NCBI GenBank assembly: GCA_947503625.1
Contig: CANNEK010000001.1
Coordinates: 372,001-436,000 of the forward strand
Length of the DNA stretch: 64,000 bases
Direction of reading: 5' to 3'
From: an uncultured Kordiimonas sp.
Lineage (GTDB): Bacteria > Pseudomonadota > Alphaproteobacteria > Sphingomonadales > Kordiimonadaceae
Part shown: positions 1 to 7,312 of the stretch, in pieces
How the letters are laid out: each line of letters opens with the position of its first letter
Numbering within the stretch: the stretch's first letter is position 1
Notes under the pieces: model-generated
Databases searched by the model: none
Seen by the model: the letters and a program-made list of their open reading frames with translations, nothing else
What the model was told of the DNA's origin: nothing
Made by a program: the position numbers and the translations under genes

Positions 1-63
1 GAGGGCAAAAGCTATACGCACCCGGTAAGCGGCGGAAGACCTGAAATATCCATATAGTTCCAT
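1..63 (-). CDS. maiA: maleylacetoacetate isomerase, first 21 codons only (gene runs off the window start)
   Basis: Reading the - strand from an ATG at 63 gives 21 residues that contain SSAAYRVRIA. This is the N-terminal thioredoxin-fold motif of zeta-class glutathione transferases / maleylacetoacetate isomerases, in which the Ser pair binds glutathione. The gene starts 3 bases after the TAA stop of the fumarylacetoacetate hydrolase gene, so it is almost certainly the next cistron of the tyrosine operon. The enzyme would isomerise maleylacetoacetate to fumarylacetoacetate, the step just before the hydrolase. The rest of the gene lies outside the window. The motif and the context agree; only the short length limits confidence. 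Confidence 0.8.
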   Translation of the reverse strand, partial: MELYGYFRSSAAYRVRIAFAL

Positions 64-66
64 GTT

Positions 67-1074
67 TTATGCCTGCGTTAGTGTTTGATCAATTGCACCG
101 AAGATCGAGGCGCCGGCTTTATCAAACATCTCAATGCGCACCTGATCACCAAAGTCCATGAAAGGTGTAGTTGGCGCACCGTTTTCAATCGTTTCAATCA
201 TCCGGATTTCCGCAATACAGCTGTATCCGACGCCGCCATCGTCAACAGGCTTGCCGGGGCCATCATTCAGCTTGTTGGATACCGTACCTGAACCAACAAT
301 TGCCCCAGCGCCAAGCGGCCGGGACTTTGCAGCGTGCGCAACCAGCTGCGCAAAATCAAATGTCATATCAATGCCCGCATCAGGCTTGCCAAACATCTTG
401 CCGTTCAGGTGGGACACCAGCGGCAAGTGCAGCTTGCTGCCCTGCCACGCATCGCCCAACTCGTCCGGTGTTACGCATACAGGACTGAAGGCACTTGAAG
501 GCTTGGACTGGAAAAAACCAAAACCCTTGCCCAACTCACCTGGGATTAGCCCTCGCAGCGAAACATCGTTTACCAGCATCAAGAGCTTAATATGTTTCGG
601 TGCATTCTCTACGCTTACAGCCATAGGGACATCGTCGGTGATCACAGCGATTTCAGCTTCGAAATCAACGCCCCAACCTTCAGTTTGGGGCATACGAATG
701 TCACCGCGCGGGTTCAGGAACGTGTCTGAGCCGCCTTGATACATCAACGGGTCTGTCCAGAAAGTCTCAGGCATCTCTGCGCCGCGCGCCCTGCGCACCA
801 ACTCGACATGGTTGACGTATGCAGAACCGTCAGCCCACTGATACGCTCTGGGTAACGGTGATGCGCACGCGGCTTCGTCGAAGGCTTCACCTTCGCAAGC
901 ACCGGAATTCAGCGATTCATAAAGGCCGCGCAAACGAGGTAAGGCGTTATCCCAGTTATCGATGGCGGCTTGCATGGTTGGCGCAATATCTGTCGCGTCA
1001 GCCATACGCTTGAGGTCTCTGGAGACCACTATGAGTTTACCATCTCTACCGTGTTCAAGTGATGCAAGTTTCAT
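67..1074 (-). CDS. fahA: fumarylacetoacetate hydrolase family protein
   Basis: A 335-residue protein of the FAH family, expected to cleave fumarylacetoacetate to fumarate and acetoacetate in the cytoplasm, the last step of tyrosine/homogentisate breakdown. The N-terminal third is the small SH3-like domain. The C-terminal catalytic fold starts near residue 130 and shows the acidic metal-binding FEAEIAVI segment, the GFGFFQSKPSSAF stretch, and a late GSGTVSN turn typical of the family. The length fits the short bacterial form. The start is set by an AGGGAAA ribosome site just before the ATG. It sits between the VOC gene (51 bases upstream) and maiA (3 bases downstream). The FAH fold also serves other acylpyruvases, but the hppD/maiA context makes fumarylacetoacetate the likely substrate. 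Confidence 0.88.
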   Translation of the reverse strand: MKLASLEHGRDGKLIVVSRDLKRMADATDIAPTMQAAIDNWDNALPRLRGLYESLNSGACEGEAFDEAACASPLPRAYQWADGSAYVNHVELVRRARGAEMPETFWTDPLMYQGGSDTFLNPRGDIRMPQTEGWGVDFEAEIAVITDDVPMAVSVENAPKHIKLLMLVNDVSLRGLIPGELGKGFGFFQSKPSSAFSPVCVTPDELGDAWQGSKLHLPLVSHLNGKMFGKPDAGIDMTFDFAQLVAHAAKSRPLGAGAIVGSGTVSNKLNDGPGKPVDDGGVGYSCIAEIRMIETIENGAPTTPFMDFGDQVRIEMFDKAGASIFGAIDQTLTQA

Positions 1075-1125
1075 AAATTTCCCTAGGTTCCGTCTTCAAT
1101 AGTTTCTGTGGGTATGTGGCCAACA

Positions 1126-1668
1126 CTATGGCGCTTTGAATTCGCCATCGCCGTGTAACCAGGCCGCGTGCTTTGGTGCTTTTTTTGTCTGAGACCATTC
1201 TTCAAGCATCGCAGGCGCGACACGCTTCAGTTCCTGCAGCATGCCGGGCTTGGCAGTGTTTGCCGCCAGCTCCAGTCTGTGCCCGTTGGGGTCAAAGAAA
1301 TAAATAGACTTGAAAATCGTATGCTCGGTTGGTCCCAGCACTTCTATGCCCGCACTTTCAAGCTTGGCTTTGGCCGCCAGAAGCGCATCAAGGTCTTCTA
1401 CTTCAAACGCGATATGCTGCACCCACTCGGGTGTTTTCTCGTCGCGCCCCATCTCGGGCTGCGTCGGCAATTCAAAGAACGCCAGCACATTGCCGTTCCC
1501 GGCATCCAGAAAAACATGCATGTATGGATCAGTTTCACCTGTGGATGGCACAGCATCTTCAGCAATTGCCAACTGGAAATCCATATCAAGATTCTTTTGA
1601 TAAAACTCGACGGTTTCCTTGGCATCCCGGCAGCGGTAGGCCACGTGATGGATACGTTTCAACTCCAT
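1126..1668 (-). CDS. VOC superfamily (glyoxalase/dioxygenase fold) metalloprotein in the tyrosine operon
   Basis: A 180-residue vicinal-oxygen-chelate protein. Two beta-alpha-beta-beta-beta modules are visible, with candidate metal ligands H8 (RIHHVAY), E66 (LAFFEL), H85 (VQHIAF) and E133 (HRLELA). That His/Glu/His/Glu quartet resembles glyoxalase I-like members more than the 2-His-1-Glu set of extradiol dioxygenases. The ATG at 1668 is preferred over an in-frame upstream start because AAAGGACC precedes it at good spacing and the fold begins there. It lies 22 bases after hppD and before fahA, a position where other bacteria often carry homogentisate dioxygenase. Its substrate is unknown; a role on an aromatic or maleylacetoacetate-type intermediate is inferred from context only. 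Confidence 0.8.
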   Translation of the reverse strand: MELKRIHHVAYRCRDAKETVEFYQKNLDMDFQLAIAEDAVPSTGETDPYMHVFLDAGNGNVLAFFELPTQPEMGRDEKTPEWVQHIAFEVEDLDALLAAKAKLESAGIEVLGPTEHTIFKSIYFFDPNGHRLELAANTAKPGMLQELKRVAPAMLEEWSQTKKAPKHAAWLHGDGEFKAP

Positions 1669-1690
1669 GGTCGGTCCTTTCGAGCTTTGC

Positions 1691-2779
1691 CTAGGCTGCA
1701 TCTTCTTTATTGCCGATTACGCCCCGCGCCAATTGGTCGCGCTCAATCGATTCGAACAATGCCTTGAAGTTACCTTCACCAAAGCCTTCGTCTTTCTTGC
1801 GCTGAATAAATTCAAAGAAAATCGGGCCAATGGCTGTATCCGAGAATATCTGCAACAACAGGCGTGGATCACCATCCTCGGTCGAGCCATCAAGCAGGAT
1901 ACCGCGCTTCTGCAACTCTTCAACCGGTTCACCGTGACCCGGCAGACGCTCGTCAAGCATTGCATAGTATGTTTCAGGCGGTGCAGTCATGAAAGGCACT
2001 CCCTGTTCTTTAAGGCGGTCCCAGCATTCGATAAGGTTGTCGCACGAAAAGGCAATATGCTGGATACCTTCGCCGTTATACTGCATCAGATACTCTTCGA
2101 TCTGACCATTGCCGCCACCGGATTCTTCGTTCAGTGGAATACGGATAAGGCCATCAGGGGCAGTCATCGCCCGCGATAGCAAGCCGGTGTATTCGCCCTT
2201 AATGTCAAAGTAACGAATTTCCCGGAAATTAAAGAGCGTCTCATAGTAGTTGGCCCAATAATCCATACGGCCCCGGTAAACATTGTGGGTCAGGTGATCA
2301 ATAACATTGAAGCCACAGCCTTTCGGATGACGATCAACGCCTTCAATCCACTCGAAATCAATGTCGTAGATACTGTTGCCGTCTTCAAAGCGATCGATCA
2401 GGTAAAGCATTGCTCCACCAATCCCCTTGATTGCGGGTAACTTCAGTTCCATCGGGCCTGTCGGCACATCAACGGGCTGGGCACCGTGCTCAAGGGCGCG
2501 CTCGTAAGCCGCCTTGCTGTCCCTGACCCGGAACGCCATGCCACTGGCACACGGGCCATGTTCCTCTGCAAAGTAAGCTGCAGGTGACTTGGGTTCATAG
2601 TTGGTGATGAAGTTGATGTCGCCCTGACGCCATAACTCCACATCCTTGGAACGATGTTTCGCAACTTTGGTGAAGCCCATCATTTCGAAAACTGGTTCCA
2701 GAACACCCTTTTCTGCGGCTGCGAATTCAACAAATTCGAAGCCGCAAAGGCCCATCGGGTTTTCAAACAGATCCGCCAT
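1691..2779 (-). CDS. hppD: 4-hydroxyphenylpyruvate dioxygenase
   Basis: A 362-residue Fe(II) dioxygenase that converts 4-hydroxyphenylpyruvate to homogentisate. Iron ligands are visible at H162 (IDHLTH), H241 (IQHIAF) and E323 ([10 protein letters not shown]), a spacing that matches bacterial HPPD. The C-terminal helix [15 protein letters not shown] is diagnostic. It is the first gene of the - strand operon hppD-VOC-fahA-maiA and diverges from a MarR regulator. The 132-base gap between them holds a 7-bp inverted repeat that is a likely operator. The ATG at 2779 has GGAGAG upstream. Homogentisate 1,2-dioxygenase, needed for the next step, is not seen in the window and may lie beyond its left edge. 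Confidence 0.95.
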   Translation of the reverse strand: MADLFENPMGLCGFEFVEFAAAEKGVLEPVFEMMGFTKVAKHRSKDVELWRQGDINFITNYEPKSPAAYFAEEHGPCASGMAFRVRDSKAAYERALEHGAQPVDVPTGPMELKLPAIKGIGGAMLYLIDRFEDGNSIYDIDFEWIEGVDRHPKGCGFNVIDHLTHNVYRGRMDYWANYYETLFNFREIRYFDIKGEYTGLLSRAMTAPDGLIRIPLNEESGGGNGQIEEYLMQYNGEGIQHIAFSCDNLIECWDRLKEQGVPFMTAPPETYYAMLDERLPGHGEPVEELQKRGILLDGSTEDGDPRLLLQIFSDTAIGPIFFEFIQRKKDEGFGEGNFKALFESIERDQLARGVIGNKEDAA

Positions 2780-2857
2780 GGTTCAACTCTCCAAAAAAAC
2801 TTGTATATAAAGACATATGAAACGATTCTATTGATCGCGTCGTTTGTTTGAAGCTAT

Positions 2858-2879
2858 ATTAGTTTCATTCGTAACTAAT
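2858..2879. promoter_or_regulatory. inverted repeat between hppD and marR, candidate MarR operator
   Basis: Arms ATTAGTT and AACTAAT are perfectly complementary and separated by 8 bases, a 22-bp site of the size bound by MarR dimers. It lies 33 bases before the MarR start and about 79 bases before hppD, so one site could control both promoters. Binding is inferred from symmetry and position only. Confidence 0.5.
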
Positions 2880-2911
2880 TGCAATAGGCGACACAAATGC
2901 CTGAGGAAAAA

Positions 2912-3370
2912 ATGCCAAAAGACGATAAATCAGGCACCGCCCTGCTTCTTGCAGACTTCCTGCCTTACAAGCTTTCAGTATTGTCAAACCGTATCAGCCG
3001 ATCAATTGCAGACGGTTATGAAGAACGCTTCCAGCTCTCCCTCGCCGAATGGCGGGTGATGGCGGTACTCGGCGAGGAACCTGACCTTTCTGCGGGTCAG
3101 GTCGCGGATAGAACAGCTATGGACAAAGTCGCTGTTTCCCGGGCTGTGAACAAGCTGCTGGACGCAGGTAGGATTGAGCGGCACTTTGCCAATGAAGACC
3201 GCAGGCGCTCAGTGCTTGCCCTGTCCGAAACAGGGTACGAGATATACCGTGAAGTAATCCCTATTGCGCTTGGATATGAAGAGAAGCTGCTTGAGCAGTT
3301 TTCCATAAAAGAGCAGGAACAGCTGAATGTGCTGTTGCAGAAACTGGAAGCAAGCCAGATCAAGACCTGA
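2912..3370 (+). CDS. MarR family transcriptional regulator (probable regulator of the hppD operon)
   Basis: A 152-residue winged-helix protein. The recognition region is SLAEWRVMAVLGEEPDLSAG followed by ADRTAMDKVAVSRAVNKLLDAG, and the wing is HFANEDRRRSVLALSETG. Flanking helices would form the dimer interface. An ATG at 2912 with GAGGAAAAA just upstream is preferred; another ATG five codons earlier (2897) is possible. It is divergent to hppD, the usual arrangement of HpdR/HmgR-like regulators that respond to tyrosine catabolites, so control of the hppD operon is likely. The ligand is not deducible. It ends 3 bases from the convergent EAL gene. Confidence 0.88.
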   Translation: MPKDDKSGTALLLADFLPYKLSVLSNRISRSIADGYEERFQLSLAEWRVMAVLGEEPDLSAGQVADRTAMDKVAVSRAVNKLLDAGRIERHFANEDRRRSVLALSETGYEIYREVIPIALGYEEKLLEQFSIKEQEQLNVLLQKLEASQIKT

Positions 3371-3373
3371 ACG

Positions 3374-4429
3374 CTAGACCGCGATCGGCCCATGCGCTAC
3401 AGGGCAGTCTTGCGGGAACCCGATATGATACCCCTGCAGGTAATCAACACCGACTTCGGTCAATAATTCTGCGGTTTCCCTGTCTTCGATACCCTCGGCG
3501 ATCACTTCTATATCCGAGTCTTTTGCTGAATCTACAATATTGGCGATCAAATTCCATTTTCGTCGATCCGTTGAAACGTCATCCACAAGAGATTTATCGA
3601 GCTTGATAAAATCCGGAGCAACTTCAACAAGACCAACAAGGTTGTTGAAACCACTACCAAAATCATCCATCGCCACGCGGATACCCTGGTCATGAAGTTT
3701 TTGCACCAACCGTTTAAGGGCTCCGGCATCTGAAAGCTGCTGGCTCTCCACCAACTCGAAAACAATTTGCTCAGGCGGGATTTCAGCAGCTGCCATAACC
3801 GCCTGCAACCAGGCATCAAGTCCCGCTTCGTCACCAATCGTTCTGGGCAATACGTTGACAAACACGTCTTCAGTCACATCGTGTAGTTTTGCGGTACGCG
3901 TCGCGCTCTCACCCGCCGCCATATCGAGAGCATACAGCATCTCGCATTGTTCCGCTGTGGCAAACAGGCTTGGAGCCGGAATATCTGTTCCGTCTGTGTG
4001 CAAACCGCGAATCAAGAATTCGTATCCCATCACCTGGTGTTGGTTTTTAGCATGCACAATGGGCTGCATAAGCGAGCGATAGCGCCTGTCCATCAACATA
4101 TCGCCCAGCCAGAGCGCCAACAATTGAGTCTCGTGGGATTCGATTGTTTTCAATCGACCAAAATCGAAAATATCAGGCTTGGCCGAATCGGCCATCAAAA
4201 CGGAAACCTGACGCTTTTCCCGCTCGCTGAGGAAATTACTGAGCACGGGCAGGCACGTTTCAAAGTCATCACACAGAAAGCAATGCACTCGCTCGTCCTG
4301 CAACGGATATTCTACGAAACCTGCGGCCAGCATACGTGACCGCACCCTGGCAGCCAAACGCCAGTTATCGTACCAGAAAAATATGTGGCCTAGCCCTTTT
4401 ACGGGTTGAAAAACATTCATATGTCGCAA
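3374..4429 (-). CDS. EAL domain protein, probable cyclic-di-GMP phosphodiesterase
   Basis: A 351-residue protein with an EAL domain over about residues 110-345. Key motifs are present: MGYEFLIRG (the EAL signature, here EFL), the Asn of VFVNVLP, IVFELVES, AMDDFGSGF (two metal-binding Asp), FIKLDKSLV (catalytic-site Lys), VIAEGIED and YLQGYHIG. The set suggests an active phosphodiesterase that would linearise cyclic di-GMP. The first 110 residues match no domain I recognise and could be a sensory or binding region; no membrane segment is seen. A TTG start at 4429 has GAGGG upstream; an ATG at 4420 is the alternative. It appears monocistronic. Confidence 0.87.
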   Translation of the reverse strand: MRHMNVFQPVKGLGHIFFWYDNWRLAARVRSRMLAAGFVEYPLQDERVHCFLCDDFETCLPVLSNFLSEREKRQVSVLMADSAKPDIFDFGRLKTIESHETQLLALWLGDMLMDRRYRSLMQPIVHAKNQHQVMGYEFLIRGLHTDGTDIPAPSLFATAEQCEMLYALDMAAGESATRTAKLHDVTEDVFVNVLPRTIGDEAGLDAWLQAVMAAAEIPPEQIVFELVESQQLSDAGALKRLVQKLHDQGIRVAMDDFGSGFNNLVGLVEVAPDFIKLDKSLVDDVSTDRRKWNLIANIVDSAKDSDIEVIAEGIEDRETAELLTEVGVDYLQGYHIGFPQDCPVAHGPIAV

Positions 4430-4483
4430 TGGACCCTCAAAACTCTCGCTACCACCGGGCGGTTTGTTATCTTGTTTCAGGCG

Positions 4484-5458
4484 TCAAACCTGTTTGACAA
4501 CCATGGCAAATTCCTGACGCCAATTTGGCATTTTCAAGCCAAGTAAAAGCGACAGCAGTATGCGGGCCTTTCGTCCACTTAGCCTGCCCGCAGGGACCAA
4601 GCCCTTGCTGAGAAGGTCGATTTCTGCACCCCGGTAGCCATAGGTCCGTTCAAAAACAGAACCGGCCCTGACGCGGGAAGATAAAATGACCGGAACCTCG
4701 TGCGCGATACCAGCCAGTTTTTCCGATACAAGTTCCGACACATGGCCGGCACCGAATCCTTCAACAACAAGTCCAGCGTATCCTGCACTCAAAATGGTAT
4801 CGAAAAGGTTACCATCGTCATCAAGTAATGCGCTTAAAAGTGCAATTGGTGCAAATTGGGCGGGAATATCAAAGGTTGGCGAAGGATGAACAGGATGGAG
4901 ATAGACGGTGTCTTCCGCTATCTGACCGATGGGGCCACGAACAGGACTCTGAAAAGCGGCGACATTGGAAGTGTGCGCCTTCGTCACATAAAACGGGTGA
5001 TGAATTTCGTCGTTCATAACAACAGATACACTGGGCGCACCGTCAGCGAGCGCCGTTTGCGCTGCTGCCAGCAAATTGGCACGACCATCGGCACCTGGCT
5101 GCCCCGGGGACCGCATGGCACCGGTAAACACAAGCGGCACGGATCCTTTGTAAAGCAAGCTTGCCAGAAACGATGTTTCTTCCATCGTGTCAGTGCCTTG
5201 TGTCACCAGAATACCATCACATGTTGCATTTTCGGCATGCTGGCAAAGTGTGACGATTTCCTGAAAGCGGAGGTTCGCACTGCCTTTAAGAGAAAGCGTT
5301 TCTGCCTGAATATCGGCGATTGATGAAAGCTCGGGTGCGGCACTAATAAGATCTGCTGCGGTTAAGGCCGGGCGCACGCCCGACCCTTCCTCGCTGCTTG
5401 CAGCCATTGCGATCGTACCGCCGAGGCTGAAAATTTGTAAAACTGGTTTCTTTGTCAT
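4484..5458 (-). CDS. L-asparaginase (type I/II asparaginase-glutaminase family)
   Basis: A 324-residue asparaginase that hydrolyses asparagine to aspartate and ammonia. The nucleophile Thr lies in SLGGTIAMA near the N-terminus, the second Thr-Asp pair in VTQGTDTMEET, and the catalytic Lys in FYVTKAHTSN; FTGAMRSPGQPGADGRANL is also typical. There is no signal peptide, so it should be cytoplasmic. It follows alanine dehydrogenase by 23 bases on the same strand and is probably co-transcribed with it, pairing two ammonia-releasing amino acid enzymes under the adjacent Lrp-type regulator. Confidence 0.9.
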   Translation of the reverse strand: MTKKPVLQIFSLGGTIAMAASSEEGSGVRPALTAADLISAAPELSSIADIQAETLSLKGSANLRFQEIVTLCQHAENATCDGILVTQGTDTMEETSFLASLLYKGSVPLVFTGAMRSPGQPGADGRANLLAAAQTALADGAPSVSVVMNDEIHHPFYVTKAHTSNVAAFQSPVRGPIGQIAEDTVYLHPVHPSPTFDIPAQFAPIALLSALLDDDGNLFDTILSAGYAGLVVEGFGAGHVSELVSEKLAGIAHEVPVILSSRVRAGSVFERTYGYRGAEIDLLSKGLVPAGRLSGRKARILLSLLLGLKMPNWRQEFAMVVKQV

Positions 5459-5481
5459 GACACCAGTTTGTAGACTAAATC

Positions 5482-6603
5482 CTATGTCAGTCCAACGACT
5501 TCTGCCGCAGGAACATATTGAATGTTCTGATCATGAGCAACTGCCTCATAGGTAATTTTACCCTCACAGACATTCAGGCCCTCAAGGAGGTTCTTGTCAT
5601 CGGCCAACGCCTGTTTCCAACCCTTATTGGCAATAGCCAGTGCATAGCCAAGTGTTGCATTGTTCAAGGCAAGCGTTGAGGTACGGGCAACACCGCCAGG
5701 CATGTTCGCCACGCAGTAATGAACCACATCATCCACCACATAGGTTGGTTCCTGATGCGTTGTTGCTTTCGATGTCGCAAAACAACCGCCCTGATCAATT
5801 GCGACATCAACAAGAACCGAGCCGCGCATCATTTTCGCAACCATATCACGTGAAACAAGCTTGGGTGCGGCGGCACCCGGAATAAGCACTGCGCCCACAA
5901 CAAGATCGGACGCAAGAACATGCTCTTCAACAGCATCCTGAGTAGAGAAAACAGTTTTCACCCGCCCCATAAAGATATCATCAAGCTGCTGCATGCGACG
6001 AATCGAGCGATCAAGGATGGTTACGTCGGCACCCATTCCTGCAGCCATACGTGCAGCATTTGTGCCTACAACACCACCACCAATGATCGTGACTTTGGCG
6101 GGGGCCACGCCAGGCACACCACCCAGCAACATGCCGCGGCCGCCCATGCTCATTTCCAGCGCATGAGCACCTGCCTGGATTGACATCCGACCCGCCACTT
6201 CAGACATCGGCGCCAAAAGGGGCAATCCACCATGATTGTCCGTCACCGTTTCGTAGGCGATGGCAATAGCACCTGATTTGATCAGGCCCTGTGTTTGGGC
6301 AATATCCGGTGCCAGATGCAGATACGTGTAGAGGATCTGGCCTTCGCGCAGCATTTCGCATTCAACAGCTTGAGGTTCTTTCACTTTCACAATCATCTCT
6401 GCGGTCGCAAAAACTTCTGCCGCCGCAGGCAAGATGGTTGCACCAACAGCCTCGTACATTTCGTCAGGGAAACCGATCGCTGCCCCCGCATTTTGTTCAA
6501 CCACTGCACTATGACCGGCGGCAATGAGCTCCCGCACAGAGGCAGGCGTCAAACCAACCCGGTACTCATGGTTTTTAATTTCCTTAGGGACACCTATCAG
6601 CAT
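5482..6603 (-). CDS. ald: alanine dehydrogenase
   Basis: A 373-residue NAD-dependent L-alanine dehydrogenase (alanine to pyruvate plus ammonia). The start [20 protein letters not shown] and the substrate-site KEP and YTYLHLAP segments are classic, and the Rossmann motif [15 protein letters not shown] lies near residue 175. The length matches the family. An AAGGA site precedes the ATG. It diverges from an Lrp/AsnC regulator, a common pairing in alphaproteobacteria where the regulator activates ald with alanine as ligand. L-asparaginase follows in the same direction. Confidence 0.95.
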   Translation of the reverse strand: MLIGVPKEIKNHEYRVGLTPASVRELIAAGHSAVVEQNAGAAIGFPDEMYEAVGATILPAAAEVFATAEMIVKVKEPQAVECEMLREGQILYTYLHLAPDIAQTQGLIKSGAIAIAYETVTDNHGGLPLLAPMSEVAGRMSIQAGAHALEMSMGGRGMLLGGVPGVAPAKVTIIGGGVVGTNAARMAAGMGADVTILDRSIRRMQQLDDIFMGRVKTVFSTQDAVEEHVLASDLVVGAVLIPGAAAPKLVSRDMVAKMMRGSVLVDVAIDQGGCFATSKATTHQEPTYVVDDVVHYCVANMPGGVARTSTLALNNATLGYALAIANKGWKQALADDKNLLEGLNVCEGKITYEAVAHDQNIQYVPAAEVVGLT

Positions 6604-6723
6604 GTTAAGTTTTCCTTCAACTAGTCGGGCAACAACCCAGAAAATGATTATCTATGTGTGATTGAACCACCTGCCAGAGGTGATTTCCTCGAAGAATTTA
6701 CTGAAGTTTATGCCGCATGTCCT

Positions 6724-6769
6724 TGCATATTCATGCTATTAGTATTTATATTTTGCAATATTCTGCGAA
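6724..6769. promoter_or_regulatory. AT-rich dyads in the ald/Lrp-regulator intergenic region
   Basis: The 194-base divergent gap carries an A/T-rich stretch with a dyad GCAT-ATTC-ATGC (6724-6735) and an imperfect dyad TTGCA...TGCGAA (6753-6769). Spaced, degenerate AT-rich dyads are what Lrp/AsnC proteins bind, and the location suits control of both genes. This is weak evidence by itself. Confidence 0.3.
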
Positions 6770-6797
6770 TTTTGATGAATAAAGCGGGAGGTAACAC

Positions 6798-7274
6798 TTG
6801 TCGAGTTTCGATAAAATTGACGCGGCGATCCTCGATGCCTTGCAACAAGATGGTCGCCTCAGCAATGTTGACCTCGCTGAAAAAGTCGGACTTTCAGAGT
6901 CCGCGTGTCTGCGCCGGGCAAAAGGTCTCGAAAACCAGGGCATTATTACTCATTACGCCGCTCACCTGGACGAAAAAGCCGTTGGCTTGCCGGGAACAGT
7001 ATTCGTTCGCGTGTCTCTGGTCAGCCAGCGAGAAGAGCAATTGCTAACCTTTGAAGACGCTGTGCTTCATGTTCCCGAAGTAATGGAATGTTATCTGATG
7101 AGCGGTGATGTAGACTATATCGTCCGGGTCGTTGTTCGGGATGCACCGGACTATGAACGCATCCACCATATTCTGACCAACCTGCCAGGCGTTGACCGGG
7201 TACACTCAAGTTTTGCCCTGAGAACCATCCTCAGGCGAACACGCCTGCCGGTTACCCGCATTGACCAACCCTGA
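6798..7274 (+). CDS. Lrp/AsnC family transcriptional regulator (probable ald regulator)
   Basis: A 158-residue feast/famine regulator. The N-terminal helix-turn-helix (KIDAAILDALQQDGRLSNVD, then LAEKVGLSESACLRRAKGLE) is followed by a RAM ligand-binding domain with the VMECYLMSGDVDYIVRVVV core. The start is a TTG at 6798, supported by GGGAGG a few bases upstream; no ATG fits. It is divergent to alanine dehydrogenase, consistent with an AldR/PutR-like activator that senses alanine, although the effector is inferred. Such proteins form octamers and may also autoregulate. Confidence 0.9.
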   Translation: MSSFDKIDAAILDALQQDGRLSNVDLAEKVGLSESACLRRAKGLENQGIITHYAAHLDEKAVGLPGTVFVRVSLVSQREEQLLTFEDAVLHVPEVMECYLMSGDVDYIVRVVVRDAPDYERIHHILTNLPGVDRVHSSFALRTILRRTRLPVTRIDQP

Positions 7275-7283
7275 AACACATGT

Positions 7284-7304
7284 GCATCCTTTGGCAAAGG
7301 ACGC
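7284..7304. terminator. small hairpin between convergent genes
   Basis: TCCTTT-GGC-AAAGGA forms a 6-bp stem, extended by two more pairs after a mismatch, in the 38-base gap between the convergent Lrp-type and RTX genes. Neither strand has a T-run, so intrinsic termination is uncertain. Confidence 0.25.
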
Positions 7305-7312
7305 CAAGCCTA

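Noticed and set aside
1126-1668. VOC protein as homogentisate 1,2-dioxygenase
   Set aside because: Homogentisate dioxygenase is a much larger cupin protein with a different iron site.
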